Part shown: positions 23,331-35,275 of the stretch, in pieces
How positions within the stretch are numbered: position 1 is the first letter of the stretch
How the letters are laid out: every line of letters starts with the position of its first letter
Assembly (NCBI GenBank): GCA_029931535.1
Contig: JAQPZY010001625.1
Location: 310,001 to 374,000 of the forward strand
Source of the DNA: Margaritifera margaritifera
Taxonomy: Eukaryota > Mollusca > Bivalvia > Unionida > Margaritiferidae
Reading direction: 5' to 3'
Length of the DNA: 64,000 nucleotides
The notes under the pieces: model-generated
The model's input: the letters and a program-made list of their open reading frames with translations, nothing else
Database searches by the model: none
Told to the model about the DNA's origin: nothing
Made by a program: the position numbers and the translations under genes

Positions 23331-23960
23331 CCTCATGAAAACATTAACATGTTTGAAAATCTGGTTAACTTGAAATGAGCACCATGGAATTTTCTGTTCT
23401 GGATTTTAATGTTAGTGTTCACTCCATATCTACCAGCATTTATTCTAATAAATACCCAGGTTAATTCCTTTCATTTCCAATTAATAAATCATTAATTAAA
23501 TGACAAATTGTGTATTTGCATAAATTTAGTGTCTTTTGTCATTAATTCAATCACAAATTCAATCTTCCTTGCCGTAGGTGTGACTTTAATCTGGAAAATG
23601 TTATACTAGTGTCCGTCAAACACTTTACATTGCAACTCAGCTGATTACCACACACACCTTGAATGTTTTCTGTTGTCCAATACATTGTTTTAAAATGGAT
23701 ATTCATTGCCATCTTATAGTTTTTATCACATTTAGTGACCTTGGTAATGTACACTGGCTCACCCCCTCCACCTTTGCGACCTAAAAACCCACTTTTTGAG
23801 TTTCAAAAATCTCCCAACCCAGTCCAGGAATATGGCAGTTACACTCTCACAATGTCTAGTTTTTTTTATAATACATTGGAGCATACGTGATTCCAGATTC
23901 ACTAGCAACCATTTTACTAATAATCCCAGGAAAATCTCTTATTGTGAAGGATTGTTTTTT

Positions 23961-24830
23961 TTAGCAAGGATTAATGCAGGTAGTCATGAGACTGTCTGCT
24001 TTGTCAGGGGTTAACTTCACAGTCATGGTTTCCAACTTCAGAATAAATCCAGTTTGTCTTGTGGGGTAGAAAACCGATTTGTCAGGATGAATTGTAAGCC
24101 CTAAACTATCGACAAGTTCTGTGGTAGTTTCATTATTTTTTGAAGACCTTTGCAATGTTTTTGTGTGGAACAAACTATCAACAAGTGTCATGGTAGTTTC
24201 ATTATTTTGTGAAGACCTTTGCTATGTTTCTGTGTGGAACAAACTATCATTAATGTAAGCAACATTTGCATGACCATGTTTACTAAGGAGGAAAACATTG
24301 GTTCTAAAACATTTTTGTAAAAATCTTGGGTGCAGATTAAAGACCAATTGGTAGATATGTGTACTCGTATCTGACACCTTTTAACATGTAACGCAAGAAC
24401 ATCATGTTAGGTTAATAGATAGGGAATTAATAGCAAGTGTCTTTAACGTCAAGGGATGCAAACCAAGAATTATTTCTCATTAATGTTATTGCTGATTTGC
24501 GGGTCTCCATTTTGAAGTGATGATACTCTATATCAGCGTAAAGTCTTTAAACTAAGGACAATTCTGTAAGAACTATCCTTTTTTGGGCGTATAAAAATGT
24601 TCAAGAGAAATTCATTTTCATCTTTTCTAATGATATGAATCATTTTATTTAGTAACAGTTTTGAAATTTCAGATTCAATGTTTTGTGCTCTGTTAGTAAA
24701 TCCAGTGACCTTTGGTACAGAAAAATGTTCTGGGTTCTTTATAAATTGAAATTTATGATACCTGCTTAAAGATGCAGCTGCTGATCTACCATGTCTGTTT
24801 TGACAGTTACTGTTTGTACCCTATGCCCTT
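23961..24830 (-). pseudogene. DIRS-like reverse transcriptase relic
   Basis: On the minus strand, from about 24,760 down, are SKLLLNKMIHIIRKDENEF, then NIFIRPKKDSSYRIVLSLK (palm strands before motif A). After a decayed middle come GHANVAYINDS (24,243-24,275; YIDDS is usual, so one Asp is now Asn) and LGLTIHPDKSVFYPT followed by a TMTVKLTPDKA segment. This order and wording fit the reverse transcriptase of DIRS/Ngaro-type tyrosine-recombinase retrotransposons. Frameshifts, stops and a ~73-bp internal tandem duplication (24,108-24,253) show it is dead. No recombinase or terminal repeats were recognised. Confidence 0.7.
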
Positions 24831-25080
24831 GCCTTTCTAATAGCTGGTCCCTTCAAAAGTTCTTCCCTAAAACCCCTCTTCCACTACCATATGTAGCAGC
24901 GACTGATGGTTTTTGACATGTGTCACCGTGGTAAGCATATTGGGGGAGATTGCATCAAGCCACTCACTCAACAGTGTGCCCAAGGCAATGTGCCTTATTT
25001 ATAGTTTTGAGTTGAGTGGCAGAGTCATTAAATAGTAAGTCTGTGACCTCATGCTGGTCAGAACATAATTACTGGGACTG
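24830..25080 (-). other. Possible upstream part of the DIRS-like element
   Basis: Sequence adjoining the RT relic. One minus-strand frame reads a glycine-rich YGSGRGVLGKNF near 24,870, which would suit the low-complexity region upstream of such an RT. No firm feature. Confidence 0.25.
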
Positions 25081-25082
25081 AT

Positions 25083-25400
25083 ATGTGGGCCTCAGATTGG
25101 GTTAAGGAGTTAGTCCCAATAAAAATTACTCCAATCTGTGTCAAGTCATGCAAGTTTTCCAACACCAAAAAGTTTTTATCAAATGGTCAAAAAGTTTTGT
25201 TCTTTCACAAAATTTCCATGCAAACTTTACCACTCTTCTTGACCAGCTACTACAATAAAAAAACCTTTAAATGCCTTCTCAAAAACAGCTCAATAGAAGT
25301 TGACCAAATTAGACAGAATCATGCTGACGTATTGTGCTTTCAAATTTGTACAAATAATGGCTGCCATTGCTAAATATAGACAATTCATAATTGAACCACA
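25083..25400 (+). repeat. One to two units of the 40.4-41.2 kb repeat family
   Basis: CAATAGAAGTTGACCAAATT followed by TTTCAAATTTGTACAAAT matches the unit tandemly repeated at 40,400-41,200. The 96-codon open frame here is incidental to the repeat. Confidence 0.6.
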
Positions 25401-25782
25401 AAAATCCAGAAAATCTTTCATGGGTAAGTTTTTAATGCATTCTTTGATCTAATTAATACATGTAAGTTAAATATCCAATCAAATATTTCTGGTACAATTT
25501 ACTGTTGCCAAATTTCTACAATTTTGTGTTAATGTTAATGTTGAGTGGCATTGTCTAGAATTACTGCATTATCCTGCAGTATAAATTGTTCAATTAGGCA
25601 AAAACAACTGAGGTAGACAAACAAATTTGAAATGCATGTTGCATGCATATGTAGATAACCTCTTCAGATTTTCATAAAATTATAGCACTTTTTCAAATTG
25701 GTTTAATTTTATGGAGTTTTGGATTTACTTTTTGGTCAGCATTGGGGATTATACATGGTTTTACAAACACAAATCTATACAG

Positions 25783-25804
25783 TTAAATTATTTCTTATTT
25801 CCAG
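25783..25804 (+). promoter_or_regulatory. Splice acceptor of the zinc-finger exon
   Basis: The pyrimidine-rich TTATTTCTTATTTCCAG ends at the AG of 25,803-25,804, directly before the ATG at 25,805. Its position at the exact edge of the open frame suggests the finger exon is spliced to an upstream exon, and that the ATG may be internal rather than the true start. Confidence 0.65.
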
Positions 25805-27283
25805 ATGTTCAAACATCAATACCCACTTGAAGAGAATAGTGCCACAGATGCCTGTGGTTATTCATTTTCACAAGCTCATGATCTGAAGACTCACATGAGA
25901 ACACACAGCGGAGAGAAACCTTACAAATGTGATGTCTGTGGTTATTCTTGTTCACAAGCTGGTCACCTGAAGGTGCACATGGGAACACACAGTGGAGAGA
26001 AACCGTACAAATGTGCTGTTTGTGATTATTCTTGTTCACAACCATATGCTATGAAGAGACACATGAGAAAACACAGTGGAGAGAAACCGTACAAATGTGA
26101 TGTCTGTGGTTATTCTTGTTCACAAGCTGGTGCTCTGAAGAGACACATGAGAACACACAATGGAGAGAGACCTTACAGATGTTCTGTCTGTGGTTATTCT
26201 TGTTCACAAGCTGGTCACCTGATGGTACACATGGGAAAACACACTGGAGAGAAACCGTACACATGTGATGTCTGTGGTTATTCTTGTTCACAACCATGTG
26301 CTCTGAAGAGACACATGACAACACGCAGTGGAGAGAAACCTTTCAAATGTGCTTTCTGTGGTTATTCTTCTTCACAAGCTTGTGATCTGAAAACACACAT
26401 GAGAACACACAGTGGAGAGAAACCTTACAAATGTGATGTCTGTGGATATTCATGTTCACGTGCTGGTGATCTGAAGAGACACATGAGAACACACAGTGGA
26501 GAGAGACCTTACAAATGTGATGTCTGTGGTTATTCTTGTTCGGGAGCTGGTCAACTGATGATACACTTGAGAACACACAGTGGAGAAAAACCTTACAAAT
26601 GTGCTGTCTGTGGTTATTCTTGTTCACAAGCTCATGATCTGAAGAGACACATGAGAACACACAATGGAGAGAGACCTTACAAATGTGCTGTCTGTGGTTA
26701 TTCTTGTTCACAAACTGGTCACCTGAAGGTGCACATGGGAACACACAGTGGAGAGAAACCGTACAAATGTGCTGTCTGTGGTTATTCTTGTTCACAACCA
26801 TATGCTATGAAGGCACACATGAGAAAACACAGTGGAGAGAAACCATACAAATGTGATGTCTGTGGTTATTCTTGTTCACAAGCTGGTGCTCTGAAGAGAC
26901 ACATGAGAACACACAGTGGAGAGAAACCTTTCAAATGTGCTTTCTGTGGTTATTCTTGTTCACAAACTTGTGATCTGAAGACACACATGAGAAGACACAG
27001 TGGAGAGAAACCATACAAATGTGATGTCTGTGGATATTCATGTTTACGTGCTGGTGATCTGAAGAGACACATGAGAACACACAGTGGAGAGAGACCTTAC
27101 AAATGTGATGTATGTGGTTATTCTTGTTCAGGAGCTGGTCAACTGAAGAGACACACGACAACACACAGTGGAGAAAAACCTTACAAATGTGATGTCTGTG
27201 GTTATTCTTGTTCACTAGCTAGTTATCTGAAGATACACATGAGAAGACACAGTGGAGAGAAACCTTTCAAATGTGTTGTCTGA
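25805..27283 (+). CDS. Multi-C2H2 zinc-finger protein, finger exon
   Basis: A probable nucleic-acid-binding nuclear protein with 492 codons on one exon. It has 17 tandem C2H2 units of 28 residues, spacing C-x2-C-x12-H-x3-H, joined by HSGEKP or NGERP linkers. Unit 1 lacks its first Cys (TDAC) and unit 6 has Arg for the last His. The usual core Phe is Cys in nearly all units (GYSCSQ). Helix position -1 is Gln in most fingers; positions 2, 3 and 6 vary (for example GHV, YAR, GAR, CDT, GDR). Units 1-9 and 10-16 are duplicated blocks. No KRAB, BTB or SCAN domain is in this exon. The frame ends at TGA 27,281-27,283, replacing the second Cys of finger 18. Confidence 0.85.
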   Translation: MFKHQYPLEENSATDACGYSFSQAHDLKTHMRTHSGEKPYKCDVCGYSCSQAGHLKVHMGTHSGEKPYKCAVCDYSCSQPYAMKRHMRKHSGEKPYKCDVCGYSCSQAGALKRHMRTHNGERPYRCSVCGYSCSQAGHLMVHMGKHTGEKPYTCDVCGYSCSQPCALKRHMTTRSGEKPFKCAFCGYSSSQACDLKTHMRTHSGEKPYKCDVCGYSCSRAGDLKRHMRTHSGERPYKCDVCGYSCSGAGQLMIHLRTHSGEKPYKCAVCGYSCSQAHDLKRHMRTHNGERPYKCAVCGYSCSQTGHLKVHMGTHSGEKPYKCAVCGYSCSQPYAMKAHMRKHSGEKPYKCDVCGYSCSQAGALKRHMRTHSGEKPFKCAFCGYSCSQTCDLKTHMRRHSGEKPYKCDVCGYSCLRAGDLKRHMRTHSGERPYKCDVCGYSCSGAGQLKRHTTTHSGEKPYKCDVCGYSCSLASYLKIHMRRHSGEKPFKCVV

Positions 27284-29677
27284 GGTTATTCTTGTTCACA
27301 AGCTGGTGATCTGAAGTGACACTTGAGAACACAGTGGAGAGAAACCTTACAAATGTGATGTCTGTGGTTATTCTTCATGAGCTGCTAATCTGAAGATACA
27401 CATGAGAACACACAGTGGAGCGAAACCTTACAAATGTGGTGCCTGTGGTTATTCTTGTTCACAAGCTGGTGATCTGAAGAGACACATTAGAACACACAGT
27501 GGAGAGTTACCCTACAAATGTGATATCTGTGGTTGTTCTTGTTCACAAGCTGGTCAACTGAATGGACACATGAGAACACACAGTGTAGAGAAACCTTACA
27601 AATATGGTGCCTGTTTTTATTCTTGTTAACAAGCCGGTGATCTGAAGAGACACATGAGAACAATCAGTTGAGAGTTACCTTACAAATGTAATGTCTTTGG
27701 TTATTCTTGTTCACAAGCTGGTCAACTGATGGGATACATGAGAACACACAGTGGAGAGAAACCTTACAAATGTGATGTCTCTGGTTATTCTTGTTCATGT
27801 TATGGTGATCTGAAGAGACACATGAGATCACACAATGGAGAGAGACCTTACAAATGTTCTCTGTGGTTATTCTTGTTCACAAGCTGGCCACCTGATGGTA
27901 CACATGGGAAAACACACTGGAGAGACACCGTACATGTGCTTTCTGTGGTTATTCATTTTCACAAGCTCATGATCTGAAGACTCGCATGAGAACACACAGT
28001 GGAGAGAAGCCTTACAAATGTGATGTCTGTGGTTATTCTTGTTCATATGCTGGTGATCTGAAGAGACACATGAGAATACACAATGGAGAGATACCTTACA
28101 AATGTGCCATCTGTGGTTATTCTTGTTCACAAGCTGGTCACCTAAAGGTGCACATGGGAACACACAGTGGAGAGAAACCGTACAAATGTGATGTCTGTGG
28201 TTATTCTTGTTCACAACCATATGCTATGAAGAGACACATGAGAACACACAGTAGAGAGAAACTGTACAAACGTGATGTCTGTGGTTATTCTTGTTCACAA
28301 GCTGGTGCTCTGAAGAGACACATGAGAACACACAATGGAGAGAGACCTTACAGATGTTCTGTCTGTGGTTATTCTTGTTCACAAGCTGGTCACCTGATGG
28401 TACACATGGGAAAACACACTGGAGAGAAACCGTACACATGTGATGTCTGTGGTTATTCTTGTTCACAACCATATGTTCTGAAGAGAGACATGAGAACACG
28501 CAGTGGAGAGAAACCTTTCAAATGTGCTTTCTGTGGTTATTCTTGCTCACAAGCTTGTGATCTGAAGACACACATGACAACACACAGTGAAGAGAAACCT
28601 TACAAATGTGGTGCCTGTTTTTATTCTTGTTTACAAGCTGGTGATCTGAAGAGACGCATGAGAACACTCAGTTGAGAGTTACCTTACAAATGTGATGTCT
28701 GTGGTTATTCTTGTTCACAAGCTGGTCAACTGATGGGATACAAGAGAACACACAGTGGAGAGAAACCTTACAAATGTGATGTCTGTAGTTATTCTTTTCA
28801 CAGGCCTATTAACTGAATGGACACATGAGAACACACAGTGGAGAAAAACCATTACAAATATGCTGTCTATGGTTATTCTCATTCATAAGCTTGTGAGCTG
28901 AAGAGACACATGAGAAGACACAGTGGAGAGATGCCTTACAAATGTTTTTCTGTGGTTATTCGTTTGCTTGCTGCTGATCAGAAGAGACACATGAGAACAC
29001 ACAGTGAAGAGGAACCTTACAAATATGCTGTCTGTGGTTATTCTCATTCACAAGCTTGTGGGCCGAAGAGACACATGAGAACACACAGTGGAGAGATGCT
29101 TTACAAATGTGATGTCTGGTTATTCATGTTCACTTACTGGTAAGCTGAAAGGACTCATGAGAACACACAGGGGAGGGAAACCTTACAAATGTGATTCTGT
29201 GGTTATTCGTTTTCTTGCTGCCGATCAGAAGAGACACATGAGAACACACAGTGGAGAGAAACCGTACACATGTAATGTCTGTGGTTATTCATGTTCACAC
29301 TCGGCTAGTGATATGAAGAGACACATGAGAACACACACGAGTTCAGACCTTACAAATGTGATATCTGCTGTTATTCATGTTTAGAAGTTGGTGTTCTGAT
29401 GACACATGAAAACACAGTGGAGAGAATTTACAAATGTGATGTCTCTATTTATTCTTGTATACAACCTGGTCATTTGAAGAGAAACTTAAGAACACACAGT
29501 GGAGAAAAATTTTACAAATGTGATGTCTGTGGTTATTCATGTTCACAAGTTTGTGCTCTGAAGAGACACATGAGAACACAAAGTGGAGAGAAACCTTACA
29601 AATGTAATGTCTGGTTATTCATGTTGACACACCCTTATGAAAATATGGGTCTTTTGGATAACTCTTCTGGTGTATAA
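27284..29677 (+). pseudogene. Decayed continuation of the zinc-finger array
   Basis: About 28 further 84-bp units follow the stop, in several frames. Open pieces include 27,402-27,629, 27,729-27,977, 27,986-28,675 and 29,399-29,677. Stops and indels recur (for example AAGTGA near 27,316, TTAACAAGC near 27,627). The order of finger types at 27,950-28,620 repeats that of 25,855-26,420, showing block duplication. The piece ends in a short non-finger tail and stop at 29,677, as at the paralogous site near 1-380. It may be 3' UTR of the gene or a dead extension. Confidence 0.85.
27986..28675 (+). pseudogene. Open block of eight C2H2 fingers within the decayed array
   Basis: A 229-codon open stretch with eight finger units (some damaged: KRDVCGYSC lacks the first Cys-containing motif, and RDMRTR has lost both His positions) and the same GYSCSQ core as the main exon. 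No acceptor of similar quality precedes it, and frameshifts lie on both sides. It could be used only if splicing joined it. I treat it as a relic. Confidence 0.6.
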
Positions 29678-29929
29678 GCTGCAAGTTTGTGGCTTTTTTG
29701 TGGTTAATTAACTTTTCATATAACAGCTTCCGATTTCCTTGGAGTTCTTCCATTTAATCAAATCAGGGCTCTGCTGTGGGTTAAAATTTCTTAGCTCTTA
29801 GCTCATGATGAGAATCTTCATAGTCCTTTTGACCAATGTCTGGTTAAATCTCTATATAGTGTGGCAAGTTCACAAGTAATGTATACTTAGTCAAAATTCA
29901 GTTATTTACTATGAAGTTGCTTTTCATAA

Positions 29930-30120
29930 CCATTAATTTCAGTACATAGGCAGACACCAAATTTTGGCTAAATGTATGCTTAGCCAAAATTTGGCTACTG
30001 GCTGTAATGTCTACATGTATGGCTTCTAGGCAGAAACCAAATTGTGGTTAAATGTATGTTTAGTCCAAAATTTCGCTATTGTCTACAATGACTTTTTGTA
30101 TAACCTACAGTACACGCATC
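29930..30120. repeat. Palindromic ~90-bp repeat units, left group
   Basis: Includes the same 13-bp arms as 771-804 (AAATTTTGGCTAA and TTAGCCAAAATTT at 29,959-29,992), then a more decayed unit to about 30,120. Confidence 0.8.
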
Positions 30121-31500
30121 ACGTTGTTATGAAAATCACTTTCCCATGGTGGACCTTAATCCTTTTTACTCTGTGTCCATCACAGACAGGATATAGTGGT
30201 CTTCGTGGATTGTCCACGTCGTGGATCGTAGTGGATGGATTAAGTTTTATTGCCCATTTGAAAGTCGCGCAATGTAATTATGTAATTGTGGATGCCCACT
30301 ACCTCATGTGGAACCTACCTATTGGCTCAGCTACAGCACATGGTGCAGAATGCTCTTTTTAATTTGTACACAATGCCGTTTAATATTCAAAGACTTGCCC
30401 ACTAAAACGCATTCACATACATGTATTCCAAAAGATGAAAGATAAATTTCTGAGCAAAGAGTCACGAGACTACTTAGATGTTTCACAAATTATACAAAGT
30501 TTAATTCTCATAATTTTAATGAGAGAGAGAGGGGGAGAGAGAGGTTTTGTTTTTAAATAAACAAAAGGTAAAATAAATCACATGTAAATACATGTATTAG
30601 CGGCTTTCATTCTGTTATTACAATAAAAGAATGTGAGAAATGCTGTGATTTTTTTAAATTACCCCAGTCACTTTTAAATTGTTTGCTTAACATGTTCCCA
30701 CTCAATGAAATTTACCGTAGACCTACTGCTTTTACTCAGACTCTACGAAGCACATGATGCTGCATTCTATGACTAACAGCTTTAAAAAATAAACTTAGGA
30801 TTGCTTGTTTGCTCATCTGACGAGTTTAATATTACCAAGTGGATAGGTGAAATCGATAAAAAGTGTGTAATCACGATTAATTTTTCAGTTGGCAAAACTT
30901 TTAAAGTTTCTGGTGTTTTAATTATTATTTTGTGCTTTGGAATTATTTCTTTCCCCCCTTGTTTAACTTGTACTGTATTACACGCAAGCTGAACACATCA
31001 TATCTATCAATAATGCCTTGTACATCACTCGAAATTGCTAAGCCACGTGTTTGGCAAGACTTTAAAATCTATCTTTATTATTGCACTGATTGCTGTAAAC
31101 ATATGGCTTCTTATTTTTCATGGCTTTAAACTGGTATCCCTGGTAGAACTTCGTTTACTACTCCGACCTGGAGGTGAAAGGGTTTTTGCTTCAAGGTTGT
31201 AAATCCCAATTATTTCCTGTTTATTTTGAACCATTCATATTAATTCTAAGGTCATGGTGAATACTGTCAGCTTCACCTTGATTATTACAGTAATGCTCAC
31301 TAATTAGACTTTCAGTCTATTAAATTTCTGAAGCATTAAGTTCGTACATGGTTAATTATGACCAGATTCGATAATAGATACCGGTAATAAAAAAATAAGA
31401 CAAAGGACACTAATAGCAGGCGAATAACCCAGTGAATTATATAAATTCTTGTTAAATACAAATTTAATTGCTAAGCAGCAATTTACATATTTACTTATTT
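30120..31500. other. No recognisable gene
   Basis: A GA-rich patch at 30,520-30,543 is the only repeat seen. Open frames up to 106 codons (30,042-30,362) show no motif and start inside repeat units. Confidence 0.5.
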
Positions 31501-31839
31501 AAATAAAGAGTGGAATCAAACTTTTATTTCTTAATTTTGTCAGTAGACGAATTCGAAAATGAAGATGAACGAAGCACATTTCACAAATGCATACTCTCTA
31601 TTTATTAATGCCTGTTTCCAAGTTAGCAATAAAAGCTACAGGTAACATTGATTGAAAGTTATGGTGTATAAGCTCTCTCTCTCTTTCTCTGATGTTTGCA
31701 TGTAATAAACATATTTTATTACAAAAAAAGATGCATTTAAAAAAAGAAAGCTTGTAGTGTAATACAGCTTTCGTAAACATGTAATAAATTTGTGTTGCTG
31801 CGATAGACTTGTATTATATGTGTTGCGTTGCAAGATTAA

Positions 31840-34070
31840 TTGGGAGAATAACATTTTTATATGGTTTGTTTTATATACCGCTAGAACCGAACCAGTTTTA
31901 TGGAAAAATATCACAACTTGACAACATTGCGTTTCTCACTTGATATTACAAGTCCTAAATTCGTTTTTCCACACACAACAAAACATTTTCATTCTGAAGT
32001 TAATGCTTCTTTTGAAACATCCGGGCTAAAAAAATAAGATAGAAGCTCAACACCTTCCTGAATGGCCATTGTTAACAAGCGTAGCGGCTGACTTCAGAGT
32101 AAAAATGTCACTCCTCGGCTGGTGCTTGATGATAGATTAATGAAAAAAGTGACGAAGAAAGTCACCTTTTTCATAAAAATCACTTCGTTTATGGCATGAA
32201 CAGCCACTGAAAGAGAGCAGCCTTAAATACCCTGTAGACGAATTCGGCACATTTAAAAATTATCATACTCTCAAATGATCAGTCATTTTTCTAAGTCTAC
32301 AGATAAAGGTGTTTGTATCCCGCTTAAAATAATTTCTTTAAAGAAGGTTTTGGAAACTGTGTAGAGATTAAAGGTACCTATGACAAATTAATAACTAGTA
32401 CAAGAAGTTCTTTTATGAAATATCATTTATTGAGAAAACACACTGAAGTTACCGCTTATGCCCAGGGGCAGGGTTGATGCGCTAATTGTTTATCTAACGC
32501 TTTTTCATTCACGTCTTTCTAGCGCTTGCATTACAGGATGTTATCTCAGCTGAAATGGCTTCATTAAACAGAAGCCCTAGGTGTTTTCATAACAATATTC
32601 CAATGACATACTTAATTTCTGATTTAAGTAATTTAACTTCTATTCTATGTGCTACTGGGGTTGGGGTGTTTTAGGATTTAGCTTTAAAAAAATTACACTT
32701 GTGATTTTTAGAAAATAAAATAATATTTTAGATGTGAAACAGGACCATTGCAGCTTGTTACATTTAAATGCTTGATCCCTTATTGGGAAAATAAAAATAC
32801 TACATATAGTTTGCTTTATATATTGCTAGAAACCAGTTTTAAGCGATTATATCAAAACTTAACGGCTCAGCATTTCTGTCTAAATTCGCTCGCCACAAAC
32901 TAATATCTTCTTAGTTTTACAGCATTTGATTTTGTGACGACAAGAAACATTTTTATTCAGCAGTGTTTATTTTGAAACATTGAAGCGCGACACTGACTAG
33001 TAGCTGCTACTGCAAGAAACTGTCGTAATTTAAGTCATTTAAGACTTCTACTCTATTTGCTTATTATGCAATGGAGTGGGGGGGGGTTGTAGGCTGGGAG
33101 AGAAAGAGAGTCGGAGGGGATGGGATATAGCTTGAAACAACTACACTTGTTCTGATTTTTAGAAAAAAAGAACGAAGTTTAGACATGTATCAAGGCGATT
33201 ACACTTTTTTCCCCCCTAAATTTAAGTCAAATGGTAGGCATCTAAATGGGAAAATAAAAATAATTATATTTAGTTTTTCATATAACGCTAGAGACCAGTT
33301 TTATGTGATAATATCAGAACTTAACATCAAATGCATTTCTCCGTCCAAATTTTTTTCTAACAAACATCTTTTTAGTTTTAATGTGTGTGGTTTTGTGATA
33401 TATTCATTCCATAGTTATTGTATTGTGCATTTTGAAACATCGAAACACAACATTGAACATGAGCTGATGACATGTAGAAACTGTCATGATGGACTGTTGT
33501 TGACTCGAGGCAGGAAGCTACAGCAACAGGCAAAGTGGCTGGCTAAAAGGTTAGAATGATACTCCTCAGCCAGTGCCTGGTGATGCAATGTAGATTCGTG
33601 AAAAAAGTGCGGACAGGAAGTTACTTTTTTCTCATTGAAATCACTTTGTTTATGACATTAAAAGCCACAGATAGAGCGCAACTGTCAATACAGTGTACAC
33701 AGTTCCGTGCATTTAAAAAATTTCCGTACTCTCATAAACAATGTTATTTTTAAAGTTTAAGGGTAAAAGTACAGAAGAACCTTCCGTAGTATACTCATGT
33801 CTTTTTTCTTTTAATATACTTTGGAAAGAATTATGACATGTCATAATGTGCCAGTGTTCATGATTGTACATGTTCGATATAAATATTACGGCATTCGTTT
33901 GTAATCTCTTTTCGAGTTTTATATGTATTACTGCTTTCAATGATTTCTTCAAGCTGAGTCTTGGAAATAGTATGGAAATTAAAGGGAAACAATGACAAAT
34001 GTAAAAGCAGTACACAAAACATTTTTATGAAATATCATTTATTGAGCAAGAACATCAAAGTTACTACTTG
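31840..34070 (+). repeat. Divergent local duplications, two to three units
   Basis: A segment with ACCAGTTTTA and ATATCA..ACTTAAC occurs at 31,848-31,930, 32,786-32,890 and 33,243-33,350. A longer segment at 32,030-32,460 (GAAAAAAGTG, AAATCACTT, CGTTTATGGCAT, then ATGAAATATCATTTATTGAG) recurs at 33,480-34,060. The units are strongly diverged with indels. No protein-coding signature; the 124-codon frame at 33,185-33,559 lies across units and looks incidental. Confidence 0.65.
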
Positions 34071-34879
34071 ATGCAGAACAGTATATCAATTTCTGCATCT
34101 GTATATGCTAACATGTACATATATACCTGTATTAAATCAGCAGGGATGTACATTGTAGGTAAGCGATTTTTTCTGATGTACGCTTTGTCATGGACAGGGG
34201 TGGGAAGATATCCAAGAAATATAAAACCTCATTTTTTCTACGTTACGCATTTTTGTCTGTATGTATCCTCAGCCAGGCTCCTGATAAATACACAAGAAAT
34301 GTTACCACAGTACAGGTAAAAGTATGAAATTGACACCTGCTATATTTGGGTTTACAGTGTCGGAGTTTCTCTCATCTGTTTGTTTAGTGTGTCGACTTTA
34401 GGAGCAAATACAATCGAATCAGTGATGGGTGCCATAAAACCCACTACGACTGCAAGAAAATCCGTGAAGGACTTCCACTAGATTGAATGGATTTACTCTA
34501 GACAGGGGGGAAAAGCTACCAGACTTAGTTGACTTACACTACTTATAGTGAGCACTCAATCCCCTGCTTATCTCTTCATGTCCACCAAATTGAGTGGTGA
34601 ATCGTTAAAACGTGATGCATGTACTGTACATGTGTGGCTGTTAGAAATCAAAATCAGGATAACTGTATGTAATGTTTGTGTTTTTGTGTAGTGAGAGGCA
34701 AAGACCGGTTTCTACAGACACATGTTTATTCCATGGCATACATACTACAACTGACTCACTTGTCAGACCTACATCTAGCATCCTATATATCAGCCTTATC
34801 TCTGGTCTCTATGTTGCTGATTCAGCAGAGGGAAAGTTTATATTACCATATAGCACTGCTTCTAGAACACTACACTGTA

Positions 34880-35275
34880 TGATTAGCCAAATTTGGCTAT
34901 CCGTGTTATTGTCTCTATCTGTAACGTACATGTATGACTTTTAGGCAGAAACCAAATTTTGGATAAATGCATGCTTAACCCAAATTTGGCCATTAGCAGC
35001 AATGTCTCTTTTGTATAACCTACAGGTATGGCTTTTAGAAACCAAATTTTGGATAAATGTATGTTTAGCCAAATTTGGCTAGACAATGTAATGTCCATTT
35101 TCATAACCTACATGTATGAATCTTGGGCAGTAAAATCAATTTTGGCTAAATGTATGCTAGGCCATTAGTTGGCTATTTACCACAGGGACTATCGGCATAA
35201 GCTACAGGTATCGCTCAAAGAAATAAATTAATTTTTGGCTAAATGTATGGTTAGCCAGCTTTTGTACAAATTTGA
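34880..35275. repeat. Palindromic ~90-bp repeat units, right group
   Basis: Four decayed units with CCAAATTTTGG..AAATG and TTAGCCAAATTTGGCTA. They resume the array interrupted after 30,120. The two groups bracket the ~4.8 kb that copy 1 lacks. Confidence 0.75.

Noticed and set aside
25809..27215. Several long antisense open frames across the zinc-finger exon (for example 26,343-26,801)
   Set aside because: They repeat with the 84-bp period and are shadows of the finger repeats on the other strand; their His/Asn/Lys-rich translations have no independent signature.
25805..29677. Regularly spaced 84-bp repeats that could be mistaken for a CRISPR-like array
   Set aside because: The repeats encode C2H2 fingers in frame, there are no unique spacers, and the context is a eukaryotic genome.
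30042..30362. A 106-codon open frame
   Set aside because: It starts inside palindromic repeat units and shows no protein-like composition, motif or splice context.
33185..33559. A 124-codon open frame
   Set aside because: It lies across diverged local duplications and the paralogous unit does not keep the frame.
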